This document shows, piece after piece, positions 1-7,305 of a stretch of DNA of 23,940 nucleotides. Within the stretch, counting starts at the first letter, position 1. Every line of letters starts with the position of its first letter. Position numbers and translations under genes: made by a program. The stretch is from Victivallis vadensis (GTDB taxonomy: Bacteria; Verrucomicrobiota; Lentisphaeria; Victivallales; GWF2-50-93). Location: assembly GCA_020718525.1 (NCBI GenBank), contig DYRX01000028.1, positions 1 through 23,940 of the forward strand. Direction: 5' to 3'. The notes under the pieces are model-generated. The model had not been told where the DNA came from. It saw nothing but the letters and a program-made list of their open reading frames with translations, and searched no databases.

Positions 1-217
1 GTCATTCTCGGAGAGACTGGCATACTGGGTTCGTATTCAAGTAAATTTATCGATTACCGCTCCGCTGATAGCGACAGCGACTACGATTACGAAAATTATA
101 AAAAATACAATTTCCTATACGATTTAATTTTTTCCGCCTTAAAATCGAAATCCATAAGTCTTCATAACCTATTGTCTTCTCAAAATCCGAACGGTCTCCC
201 GCATCATGCGGCTGGGC
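1..217. other. Gene-free left edge with degenerate short repeats
   Basis: No convincing coding frame is visible between the window edge and the stop codon of the U32-family gene. The stretch holds a degenerate tandem pattern at about 56-100 (ACCGCTCCGCTG followed by GATAGCGACAGCGACTACGATTACGA-like hexamer-related units, seen in part) and then AT-rich sequence. The 12-mer ACCGCTCCGCTG recurs at 15594-15605, also followed by loosely repeated GAACG/GATAGCG units, so both may be remnants of the same kind of low-complexity intergenic repeat. No terminator hairpin with a T-run was identified for the gene that ends at 218. Confidence 0.35.
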
Positions 218-2443
218 TCATTCTAAAGTTCTGCTGAAATTGAATGCAGATGTTTTTTTTCCGGATTGATTTTCAAGGATCGTTCCATGGAATTTGGAGA
301 CTCCATCGAGCGAGGGAAATTTTATTGTTTCGCAGGGATAGAGAAGCGTCAGACCGTCCTTTTGCTGGCGACTGAGATGGAAAAGCGCTCCGAACTCGTC
401 GCGCAGAAACGAGTCTGCGGAAACATGCGCTCTGGTGACGAGTATCGGAATTGAGCCTGAAGCGAAAATCTCAAGCGGGACTGGCGATTTTCCAATGAGA
501 TCGGAAATAGACTTTTCATCGAGTTCAGGAGAAATTTGCACCTTGGAAAATCCGAGTTCTTTGAGTTCTGCAATGGAAAACGAGTTCATCGAGCAGAGAG
601 GATATGCCGACGCCATGCGTATCCCCTTGTATTTTTTTAGAAAGAAAAGAGCGAAGAGAGATCTGACTCGGAACCTCCTGACTCCACGCTGAAACGCCAG
701 GTCAATGGCAGACTCTAGCTCAGGAAGATTCTTTTCTGAACAGAAGAACGGCAGAATGACTTCGTCCGTATCCGGATTGATCCTGAAGAGCCCATCCGCC
801 TTTATGCCTGTTTTTCCGTGCGGAACTATTTCCTCCGCGCCTGATTCGACTGTGATCTCAGGTGCTTCGTCCGATCTCGGGCGGATGGACTCTATTTCAG
901 AGAATAACTTTGCAGGGACTTCCCCGTCCGGGACTCCTCCCTGCTTGAAATGGACGGTGGCGCATTCCCAAAACTGTCTTCGCGACTCCTTCAGCACGCT
1001 CGTCGGGAGAAAGAGTCCTTCCTTCATTGCGACTGTAATTTTCGAGACTTGCAGAAATTGAGTTCGTGTCGCCATGAAATCTTCCTCTATCTGCTCCTTC
1101 CTGACCGGATTGGATCTTGCTGGCTCCAGTAGGACATCGCGTGTCCATCTGAAAGATTCAAAGCCTTTTGAGTCAGCCTTGGCGGCAAATCCGCCTTCAT
1201 TGATTTCCACGCTCAGTTCGATGCCGAGTGGATGGCGGAGCGGGAGACGCGCTATTTTCTTTTCGAGATCCGGCAGGCTTTCTCCAATTTTAAATATCAT
1301 GTCTCCTGGCGAAGCCGACCGCTCGGAATCAAGGACGCATCTTCGTCCGGGCGGGGATTCAACTGCGCTTTTTCCGTCTATGAAGATCTCTCTTGCCGTG
1401 AAAATCGAGCCTTTGGCATTAGAGGCGGGCTGGATTCTGAGCCTGTCGCCGAGATGGATTTTCTTCAGGCAGTAGACTTCAAATCCGCGTCTGTGCATTT
1501 TTTCGATTTTTGCTACCGGGATTCCGACGTTGCCTGACTTTCCGCTTTCGATCATTGAATGGAATGGAGCTTCGCCCTTTGGCGGGGATGCAAGAGATCT
1601 TGGGCATGTGAGCGCGAGCATCTCCTTTGCCTCCTTGATCGCCTCGCTCCTTTCCGCGGGCTTCGAATCCAGCACGAGCCTATAGGCCGAAACTGTGTAA
1701 TGGACATAGTCATTTTTCCTGAGGCGTCCCTCTATTTTCAAGGAGCGCACCCCTGTCTGCATAAGAAGATCAAGATCATCAATGGCGCAGAGATCCCTGC
1801 ATGAGAGGTGAAAAGCTGTCTTCCCGCTGGAGTCTCTGAAGGCGCGTCTGCATGGCTGTTTGCAGAGGCCGCGGTTGCCGCTCTGTCCGCTGATCCAGGA
1901 AGACATGAGGCATATTCCTGACAACGAGGGGCAGAGAGCGCCATGGACAAAAACTTCTATTTCAACAGGAGATTTTTTGACTATCGCTGAGATTTCTTCA
2001 ATGCTGAGCTGTCGCTCGAGGATGACCCTGCCCACTCCCATTGCGGCGGCGACCCTGACTCCGGCGCTGTTGTGAAGCGCCATCTGCGTGGATGCGTGAA
2101 TTGGCAGGTCGGGAAAATATTTTCTGACCATTCGGAGCACGCCCAAATCCTGAACTATTGCGGCATCAGGCTTAAGCGCGGCGATCTTTGCCAGAATCCT
2201 GGCGAAATTCGCAAGCTCCTGCTCCTTTATCATTGTGTTGAGAGCGATGTAGAATTTTTTCCCGCACGAATGTGCGTAGCATATGCACTTGGAAAGTTCT
2301 TCGAAGGTGAAATTCTCTGATCTTTTTCTTGCGTTGAAATCAGCGACGCCTCCATAGACTGCATCCGCTCCTGCGTCGAGGGCGCAGATAGCCGTCGAAA
2401 TGCTCCCAGCCGGAGAGAGGAGTTCGATTTTTGCCGATACCAT
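218..2443 (-). CDS. U32 peptidase-family protein, RlhA/YhbU-like
   Basis: 741 residues. The N-terminal half (about 1-280) is a typical U32 domain: it opens with ELLSPAG, has the GADAVYGG segment near residues 25-32, and carries the U32 signature at residues 163-181 (EVFVHGALC...GIC). Cysteines C171, C178, C194 and C198 could bind an Fe-S cluster. Established family roles include 23S rRNA C2501 hydroxylation (RlhA) and other tRNA/rRNA or ubiquinone hydroxylations, rather than simple proteolysis. The length and the additional C-terminal region after about residue 330 resemble the long RlhA-type members (E. coli RlhA about 650 residues), but the C-terminal half is poorly recognisable by eye. The gene diverges from the response regulator at 2569, and the start has only a weak Shine-Dalgarno sequence. 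The family call is firm; the RlhA substrate is not. Confidence 0.87.
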   Translation of the reverse strand: MVSAKIELLSPAGSISTAICALDAGADAVYGGVADFNARKRSENFTFEELSKCICYAHSCGKKFYIALNTMIKEQELANFARILAKIAALKPDAAIVQDLGVLRMVRKYFPDLPIHASTQMALHNSAGVRVAAAMGVGRVILERQLSIEEISAIVKKSPVEIEVFVHGALCPSLSGICLMSSWISGQSGNRGLCKQPCRRAFRDSSGKTAFHLSCRDLCAIDDLDLLMQTGVRSLKIEGRLRKNDYVHYTVSAYRLVLDSKPAERSEAIKEAKEMLALTCPRSLASPPKGEAPFHSMIESGKSGNVGIPVAKIEKMHRRGFEVYCLKKIHLGDRLRIQPASNAKGSIFTAREIFIDGKSAVESPPGRRCVLDSERSASPGDMIFKIGESLPDLEKKIARLPLRHPLGIELSVEINEGGFAAKADSKGFESFRWTRDVLLEPARSNPVRKEQIEEDFMATRTQFLQVSKITVAMKEGLFLPTSVLKESRRQFWECATVHFKQGGVPDGEVPAKLFSEIESIRPRSDEAPEITVESGAEEIVPHGKTGIKADGLFRINPDTDEVILPFFCSEKNLPELESAIDLAFQRGVRRFRVRSLFALFFLKKYKGIRMASAYPLCSMNSFSIAELKELGFSKVQISPELDEKSISDLIGKSPVPLEIFASGSIPILVTRAHVSADSFLRDEFGALFHLSRQQKDGLTLLYPCETIKFPSLDGVSKFHGTILENQSGKKTSAFNFSRTLE

Positions 2444-2568
2444 GTATGTTTAGCCAATGTTAGATTTTGAAAAAAATAAGGTTTAGGCGCAAATATTGTC
2501 CGTACACGTGATATTGTAGTGCTGAAAAGAGATTTAGCAAATACCGCATACCGGGAGGCTGAAGCAAT

Positions 2569-3258
2569 ATGGGCAAGGCAAAAATTTTGGCTGTTGACGA
2601 CGAAAGCGACATCCTCGAGCTGATAAGGTTCAACCTGGAGCGAGAGGGATACAAAGTAAGCTCTGCGATGACTGGCGAAGACTGCATCAAGAAGACTAAG
2701 GAGAAACTGCCCGATCTGCTCATTCTGGATCTGATGCTTCCCGGAATGGATGGACTCGATGTCTGCAAGGTTCTTAAAAACGACGTGAAGACTTCGCATA
2801 TTCCGATCGTGATTCTTTCTGCAAAAGGCGACGAGTCGGACATTGTTGCGGGGCTGGAGCTTGGGGCGGACGACTACATAACTAAGCCGTTCAGTCCGAA
2901 GGTTCTCGTCTCAAGAGTCAAAACCGTGCTCAGGAGATCCGCGGCGGCGCAGGCGAGCAACGGCGAAAGCGTCATCAAGCATGGACCGCTTGTGATAGAC
3001 ACTGGACGCAGAGAAGTTCTGCTGAATTCGGCGAAGCTTGATCTTACGTTTTCAGAATTTGAAATTCTGCATCTCCTTGCGAAGCGCCCTGGATGGGTCT
3101 TTACGAGGGGAAAAATCGTCAATCTGATCAAAGGGGACGGCTACCCGGTGACGGATCGTGCAATAGACGTCCAGATTGTGGGGCTCCGCAAAAAGCTTGG
3201 CGACGCCGCAGATCTTATCGAAACCATTCGCGGAGTTGGCTACCGCTTCAAGGATTGA
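2569..3258 (+). CDS. OmpR/PhoB-family response regulator
   Basis: 229 residues with the canonical two-domain layout. The receiver domain (about 4-120) has the acidic pair in VDDE, the phospho-acceptor D54 in LILDLMLPG, and the Lys of ITKPF. The winged-helix DNA-binding domain (about 135-229) ends with IDVQIVGLRKKLG and TIRGVGYRF, which are hallmarks of OmpR/PhoB proteins. GGGAGG lies about 10 nt upstream of the ATG. No histidine kinase is adjacent: the U32 gene diverges upstream and a secreted-protein gene follows after 140 bp, so the regulator is an orphan in this window. The hybrid kinases at 7.3-12.7 kb carry their own receivers and are not obvious partners. It is PhoB-like in domain type, but no phosphate-regulon genes are nearby, so no symbol is assigned. 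Confidence 0.93.
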   Translation: MGKAKILAVDDESDILELIRFNLEREGYKVSSAMTGEDCIKKTKEKLPDLLILDLMLPGMDGLDVCKVLKNDVKTSHIPIVILSAKGDESDIVAGLELGADDYITKPFSPKVLVSRVKTVLRRSAAAQASNGESVIKHGPLVIDTGRREVLLNSAKLDLTFSEFEILHLLAKRPGWVFTRGKIVNLIKGDGYPVTDRAIDVQIVGLRKKLGDAADLIETIRGVGYRFKD

Positions 3259-3266
3259 AACAGCAG

Positions 3267-3292
3267 GCATGAGTTTTTTTCCGGACTCATGC
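3267..3292. other. 8-bp perfect inverted repeat (hairpin) after the response regulator
   Basis: GCATGAGT (3267-3274) and ACTCATGC (3285-3292) form a perfect 8-bp stem around a 10-nt loop that itself contains the T-run (TTTTTTCCGG). It starts 9 nt after the response-regulator stop. The T-run sits in the loop rather than after the stem, so it is not a textbook intrinsic terminator on either strand. It may still mark the end of the transcript or act as an RNA hairpin. The stem is seen directly; function is unknown. Confidence 0.45.
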
Positions 3293-3399
3293 AAGAATGG
3301 AATTTTTCATTTGACAGACATCTGAAAGTTCTGCAAAGATTTTCTTTTGAAAACAGTATATTTTGTATTTAATCGTCAAATAAGAAAAAAGGAGAAAAG

Positions 3400-3795
3400 A
3401 TGAAGAAGATCCTGTGTGCGGCGGTGCTGGGAGCGACTATCCTCGCTGGTGGAAGCGCTTTTGCTCAAGACAGCAAGGCTCTTGACAAACAGGCAAATAC
3501 GCCAGAGACCTATGTTGCGCCAATGGGAACGCAGTTCGTGAGAGGAATCGTCAACATGGGCACGGGCTGGGGGGAGATCCCGCGCCAGATAGTCCTGAGC
3601 GCCGAATGCGACGGTGCGGCGCTTTGCGCACCATACGGACTTGCGAGGGGTACTTACATGACAGTGGCAAGGACATTCTATGGTGCGATGGAGACGGTAT
3701 TCTTCTTCATTCCTTTCGGGGACAATTACGATTCAGCAATGAATCCTGCATATGTCTGGCAGGAGGCGAAAGCGGAAAAGAAGGTGTCCAAGTAA
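3400..3795 (+). CDS. Secreted TIGR04073-type (exosortase-associated) protein
   Basis: 131 residues. The N terminus is a clear signal peptide: Lys-Lys start, hydrophobic core, and a cleavage-like AFA site after about residue 22, so the product should be exported. The mature part contains FVRGIVNMGTGWGEIPRQ and a C-terminal FYGAMETVFFFIPFGDNYD segment, matching my recollection of the TIGR04073 family, small exported proteins of unknown function catalogued with exosortase/PEP-CTERM systems in Verrucomicrobia and Lentisphaerae. No exosortase or PEP-CTERM protein is present in the window. Translation should be strong: AGGAG lies about 7 nt upstream of ATG. The gene stands alone, 140 bp after the response regulator, so it may have its own promoter. 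Family assignment is from motif memory; function is unknown. Confidence 0.75.
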   Translation: MKKILCAAVLGATILAGGSAFAQDSKALDKQANTPETYVAPMGTQFVRGIVNMGTGWGEIPRQIVLSAECDGAALCAPYGLARGTYMTVARTFYGAMETVFFFIPFGDNYDSAMNPAYVWQEAKAEKKVSK

Positions 3796-3816
3796 GTTTC
3801 AAGCCGCAGTTCCTTT

Positions 3817-3854
3817 CGTCCCAGAAAAGGCTGAAAACGCCTTTTATTGGGACG
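3817..3854. terminator. Long imperfect hairpin, possible transcription end
   Basis: CGTCCCAGAAAAGGC (3817-3831) pairs with GCCTTTTATTGGGACG (3839-3854) with one small bulge, giving a stem of about 14 bp around a 7-nt loop. It lies 22 nt after the stop of the secreted-protein gene and in the space between it and the converging transporter operon, where a terminator is expected. There is no T-run directly after the stem on either strand, so Rho-independent termination is uncertain; an mRNA 3'-end stabilising hairpin is equally possible. Confidence 0.5.
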
Positions 3855-4008
3855 GCGGGAGCGGGGTCTGAATCGGACATGTCCTTCCTCTTCCAATTAA
3901 GACAGCATGAATTCTGGAGCTTTATTGAAGTTGTTTCAGGTTGACATGTCGCATACTCGTTTTGCATGAAAAAGGATGGGCATCTTTGGGCTGTGTTTTC
4001 CTGATTAT

Positions 4009-4209
4009 CTAGCCATTTATCTCGCGATGCGAGTGCGGTTTTTCAAGCCCTGCCTCCATACCGTCAATTTCCGCCTCAATCTCGATCGGACTTACCATTT
4101 TGTCCTTTGACTCCCTGAAGAGACGGACAAAGCAGAAGACGTTGAAAACAATGATTGAACTCCAGGCGACAGCCATGAAAATCCAACCTGCCAAGTTTAA
4201 TCCTTCCAT
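4009..4209 (-). CDS. MetS-like small subunit of an NSS transporter
   Basis: 66 residues, too short to be called confidently without its context. The start ATG at 4209 shares one base with the TAA stop of the transporter frame (TAATG), indicating translational coupling. The protein has one N-terminal transmembrane helix (about residues 5-30, GWIFMAVAWSS...FNVFCFVRLF) followed by an acidic, Lys-rich cytoplasmic tail. That is the layout of the MetS-type small subunits encoded after bacterial NSS transporters of the MetP class. A longer reading frame starting at 4284 exists but overlaps the transporter deeply and lacks a rationale. The small subunit appears intact, although its partner is damaged (see 4209-5529). 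Confidence 0.72.
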   Translation of the reverse strand: MEGLNLAGWIFMAVAWSSIIVFNVFCFVRLFRESKDKMVSPIEIEAEIDGMEAGLEKPHSHREING

Positions 4210-5529
4210 TATGATTCTCCCTCCTCTGCCAGCAGTTTCGAGTCCATACCCCTCCTTTTCCAAACATAGGCTATGAAAAGGCATATCGCAATAAGCAGGG
4301 CGAGCATCGCGCCCCTGGTAATGTTGATCACAGCGAACTTGCTCGTCTCCCAGAACGCGAATTTAACAGGTCCGTCGGAAACGCCGTGAAGAAGGATTCG
4401 TCCTGGGGCATTTTGAAAAAGCCATGCGCCCAGCACAAGGATCAAGGCGGCAGGAGTCAGATATTTTATAGTCCAATGGAAAAATATTGGAATCGAGATG
4501 TCTGCTCCATCCGAAAGATCTTTCATCCCCTTTTCAACTCCAATGATGCAGACAAAAACGAGAGTTTCCACAAGACCGAAGGAAATCAGACAGAAGTCTG
4601 TCATCCAATCCATTTCGTCAACCGCCCCGGCATTGAGGCCAAAGACAGCAAGAAGCCCAAAAATAAAAGTGACGATTGCAACAATTCCCACGGAAAGTTT
4701 TTTATTGAAGCCTGCTTCGTCTTCGAAAAAGCTCACGGCTGGCTGTAGTATGCTGACAGAAGATGTTATGCCCGCGAGGAAAAGCAGGAAAAACCAGACG
4801 AATTGGAAGAGGCTTCCCAGCGAGATTTTTGAAAAGATGAGAGGCATTGTCTGAAAGCTCAGTCCGAATGTGCCCATCTTCGCGATTTCAGATATGTTGG
4901 TCGCCCCATATATGACGATAGCCAAAGGTACCACCAACGTGCCGCCAATGATGATTTCCGCCAGCTCATTTGCCGCGCATGACGAAAGGGAGGAAAGAGC
5001 AATGTCCTGCTTTTTTTTGACATACGAGGCATAGGTCATTATCACGCCGATGCCGACGGAAAGCGTGAAGAATATCTGCCCTGCGGCTTCAAACCAGACT
5101 TTTGAGTCGAAGAGCCTGGAAAAGTCGGGGTTCCACATGTAGCCGAGCCCTTTTCCAATATTGGGCTCCATCAGCGTCCTGACCAGGAGGAGAATTCCCA
5201 AAATGAATATCGCGGGCAAGGCAATCTTGTTCATCAGTTCGATGCCATTGCGTATCCCGAAATAAATTACAATGAAATTTATAAAGAATGCCAAGCGCGC
5301 TTCCACAGCCGAATCTCCCTCCGCTTCTGCCAAGAGTCCACTCAATCCATGCGACAGGAATTCCAATCAGCAGAAGTGCAATGAAGTATGGAATCAGAAA
5401 AGCACCCCCGCCGTTTGACGCCGCCTTCACAGGAAAGCGGAGAAAATTGCCAATGCCTATCGCACTGCCCGCGACTGCGCAGACTACTCCGATTTTAGAT
5501 CCCCATGTTTCCCGTTGTCTAAATGCCAT
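4209..5529 (-). pseudogene. NSS-family Na+-dependent transporter, TM3-TM4 deleted and frameshifted
   Basis: The N-terminal part starts at ATG 5529 (GGAAGGGG just upstream) and encodes TM1 and TM2 of a sodium:neurotransmitter symporter, including AVAGSAIGIGNFLRFP with the unwound TM1 and SNGGGAFLIPY. It then reaches GSALGILY at about 5283-5305. The rest of the protein continues in a different frame, which resumes at FFINFIVIYFGIRNGIE (TM5) and runs through about eight further helices to the TAA at 4209. Compared with LeuT, roughly residues 90-194 are absent, that is TM3, extracellular loop 2 and TM4, which include substrate-contacting residues. The junction lies at about 5280-5295. A simple programmed frameshift would not restore the missing helices, so this is read as a deletion scar, or possibly an assembly collapse. 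The remaining C-terminal frame (385 residues) looks otherwise undamaged. Confidence 0.82.
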
Positions 5530-5714
5530 AAGTCCCCTTCCGGCAAAGAAATTGACAGAATTTAGAATTCTCCAATCAAAAAGAAGAACTCGAAACAAGC
5601 CCAGAAAGCCGAAATCTAATTCATTGTTCCATCTTTGCAAATGGAAAATAAGGATAGCATACAAGTGAATGGCAGAATATAAGAGATTAAAAGTCCAATC
5701 TTCCTAAAATTTAT

Positions 5715-5730
5715 TATGAAAATTTTCATA
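5715..5730. promoter_or_regulatory. 16-bp perfect palindrome upstream of -35, candidate operator
   Basis: TATGAAAATTTTCATA is a perfect 16-bp palindrome ending 8 bp before the TTGACA of the promoter at 5739. Its position and symmetry suggest a binding site for a dimeric regulator of the signalling operon, or of the divergent transporter. AT-rich palindromes also arise by chance, and no second copy was found in the window. Confidence 0.4.
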
Positions 5731-5738
5731 TTGCAGGT

Positions 5739-5766
5739 TTGACAAACTCTTTTTTGAACTTATGAT
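5739..5766 (+). promoter_or_regulatory. Sigma70-like promoter of the signalling operon
   Basis: TTGACA (5739-5744) and TATGAT (5761-5766) are separated by 16 bp. The -35 is a perfect match and the -10 matches at five of six bases. A start of transcription near 5773 would leave a leader of about 125 nt before the ATG at 5898. It is the only good promoter found for the three tightly spaced genes that follow. Confidence 0.6.
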
Positions 5767-5897
5767 AAGAGCTTATTATGTTCATCTTGGGTCTGGCGTG
5801 TGTTTATAAGTGCCACTCATTGTCGAATTTCTTCTCTGCTCAGTTCTCTTGGTGCTATCAGTAGATATGGACAAGTTCTTAAATCCGGTATGGGCGA

Positions 5898-7277
5898 ATG
5901 ACAGATCCAGATAAAAGCGAAATTGCGGAAGACATGACTCAGTCCGATAAAAATAATGGATTGGAAAAGCCTGAGAAGAAAGTGCCCAGGATACTTGTCG
6001 TTGACGACGAGGAGCCCATCCGCATAATGCTCTCGGATTTTTTCTCGGCTCACGGGATAGATTCGTCGTGCGTAGAGTCGGCGCGCGATGCGATACAGGC
6101 ACTAAGCGAAGACGATTTCGAGCTTGTTCTCTCCGACGTCAACATGCCTGAAATGAGCGGACTGGACATGCTTTCCCTGATCAAAAACAAGAAAATCAAA
6201 TCATCCGTGATCCTCATGACCGGCGTGCCGGATTTCAAAATGGCGGTCGAAGCCATCAAAGAGGGCGCGCGCGACTATGTGACCAAGCCGCTCGATCTCG
6301 AACAGCTCCTTTCCAAGCTGAAAAAGGTGCTCGAGGACGATGCCAGGCAGGCCTGCAACAGCGAGTTTCAGACCAATGGAGGAATTGATTTTGTCAAGGC
6401 CGGATATTCGGTGATAAAGCCTCTGGGAAAAGGCGGTGGCGGAATAGTTTTTCTCGTTGAAAAGAATGGCGAATACTTTGCGATGAAAATAATGAAGTCT
6501 CCCGAGCTTTCCGCAGAAGGGACGGCAAGAAAGCGCTTTCTGAACGAAATATCTTCCCTCTCGTCGCTTTCCCACCCCTCGATCGTAAGAATCGTGGAAT
6601 CAGGAGGACTTGGAAACGGGGAGATCCCTTATTTCGTCATGGCATATCTTCACGGCCACACCCTCTATTCGTGCATAAAGAGGAACTGTATAGCGCTTGA
6701 TTCCAGACACTCCATATTCTTGCAGATCGCTTCCGCCCTCGACTATCTCCACTCGAAAAACATTCTTCACAGGGACATCAAGCCGGATAACATCATTGTC
6801 GGGGAGGACATGAGGGCGACTCTTACTGACTTCGGCATTTCAAAGCAGGTTGATCCTTCGCTCACCATGACCGAGGTTCTGCAGGGCTCGCCTCATTACA
6901 TGGCGCCTGAAAACATTGAAACAGGCAACGAGCGCGACGTCAGATCCGAAATATTTTCACTGGGAGTTCTCGGCTACGAGCTCTTCACCGGGGCAAAGCC
7001 ATTCAATGGGGACAGCCTCCACAAGGTCCTCACGGAATTGAAGACATGCAGACCGCCTTCCCCATCCTCGCTGAATCCAGATCTGCCATCGTGGCTTGAT
7101 CGCGTACTGGGCAAAATGCTTGACAAGAAGCCCTCTGGCCGCTTTCAGAAGATGAGCGATCTCAGGCTTGAATACGAGGAGCTTTTGCGCCGGCACGGCG
7201 CATTTTCCTCCGACGCGTCGTTTTTTGAAAGACTTCTTGATCTATTGCCGTTCGGCGCTTCTAAAACATGGAGTTGA
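5898..7277 (+). CDS. Receiver domain-Ser/Thr protein kinase fusion
   Basis: 459 residues. After a polar leader comes a receiver domain (about 30-150) with VVDDEEP, the phospho-acceptor D80 in LVLSDVNMPEMSG, and YVTKPLD. A Hanks-type kinase domain (about 170-440) follows with a Gly-rich loop (GKGGGGIVFLVE), ATP-binding K197 in FAMKIMK, the catalytic loop HRDIKPDNI (D293), DFG (D311) and an APE motif. All catalytic residues are present, so the kinase should be active, and no membrane helix is visible. The architecture suggests that His-Asp phosphorylation of the receiver controls Ser/Thr phosphorylation of an unknown target. It is first in an operon: the next gene, a hybrid histidine kinase, starts 28 nt downstream, and a second overlaps that one by ATGA. 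The two kinases are natural candidates as phospho-donors (inference). Confidence 0.92.
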   Translation: MTDPDKSEIAEDMTQSDKNNGLEKPEKKVPRILVVDDEEPIRIMLSDFFSAHGIDSSCVESARDAIQALSEDDFELVLSDVNMPEMSGLDMLSLIKNKKIKSSVILMTGVPDFKMAVEAIKEGARDYVTKPLDLEQLLSKLKKVLEDDARQACNSEFQTNGGIDFVKAGYSVIKPLGKGGGGIVFLVEKNGEYFAMKIMKSPELSAEGTARKRFLNEISSLSSLSHPSIVRIVESGGLGNGEIPYFVMAYLHGHTLYSCIKRNCIALDSRHSIFLQIASALDYLHSKNILHRDIKPDNIIVGEDMRATLTDFGISKQVDPSLTMTEVLQGSPHYMAPENIETGNERDVRSEIFSLGVLGYELFTGAKPFNGDSLHKVLTELKTCRPPSPSSLNPDLPSWLDRVLGKMLDKKPSGRFQKMSDLRLEYEELLRRHGAFSSDASFFERLLDLLPFGASKTWS

Positions 7278-7305
7278 ACTCCGACAAAGGAAAGAAGAAT
7301 AAAGA

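Larger units (their letters stand above)
5530..5897. other. Divergent intergenic region with promoter and palindrome
   Basis: This 368-bp gap separates the damaged transporter (minus) from the receiver-kinase gene (plus). It contains the promoter and palindrome listed separately, and a leader of about 125 nt before the kinase start. I see no small gene, tRNA or recognisable riboswitch in it. No clear minus-strand promoter for the transporter could be assigned by eye. Confidence 0.5.

Noticed and set aside
3311..3371. Promoter for the TIGR04073 gene at TTGACA 3311
   Set aside because: TTGACA is perfect but no acceptable -10 occurs at 16-18 bp (the hexamer at 17 bp is CAAAGA); the TATATT/TATTTA boxes further on lack a matching -35. 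Kept only as a weak possibility.
5089..5664. Programmed ribosomal frameshift to explain the split transporter
   Set aside because: A frameshift would not supply the missing TM3-TM4 region of about 100 residues, and no slippery heptamer with a downstream structure was evident at the junction.
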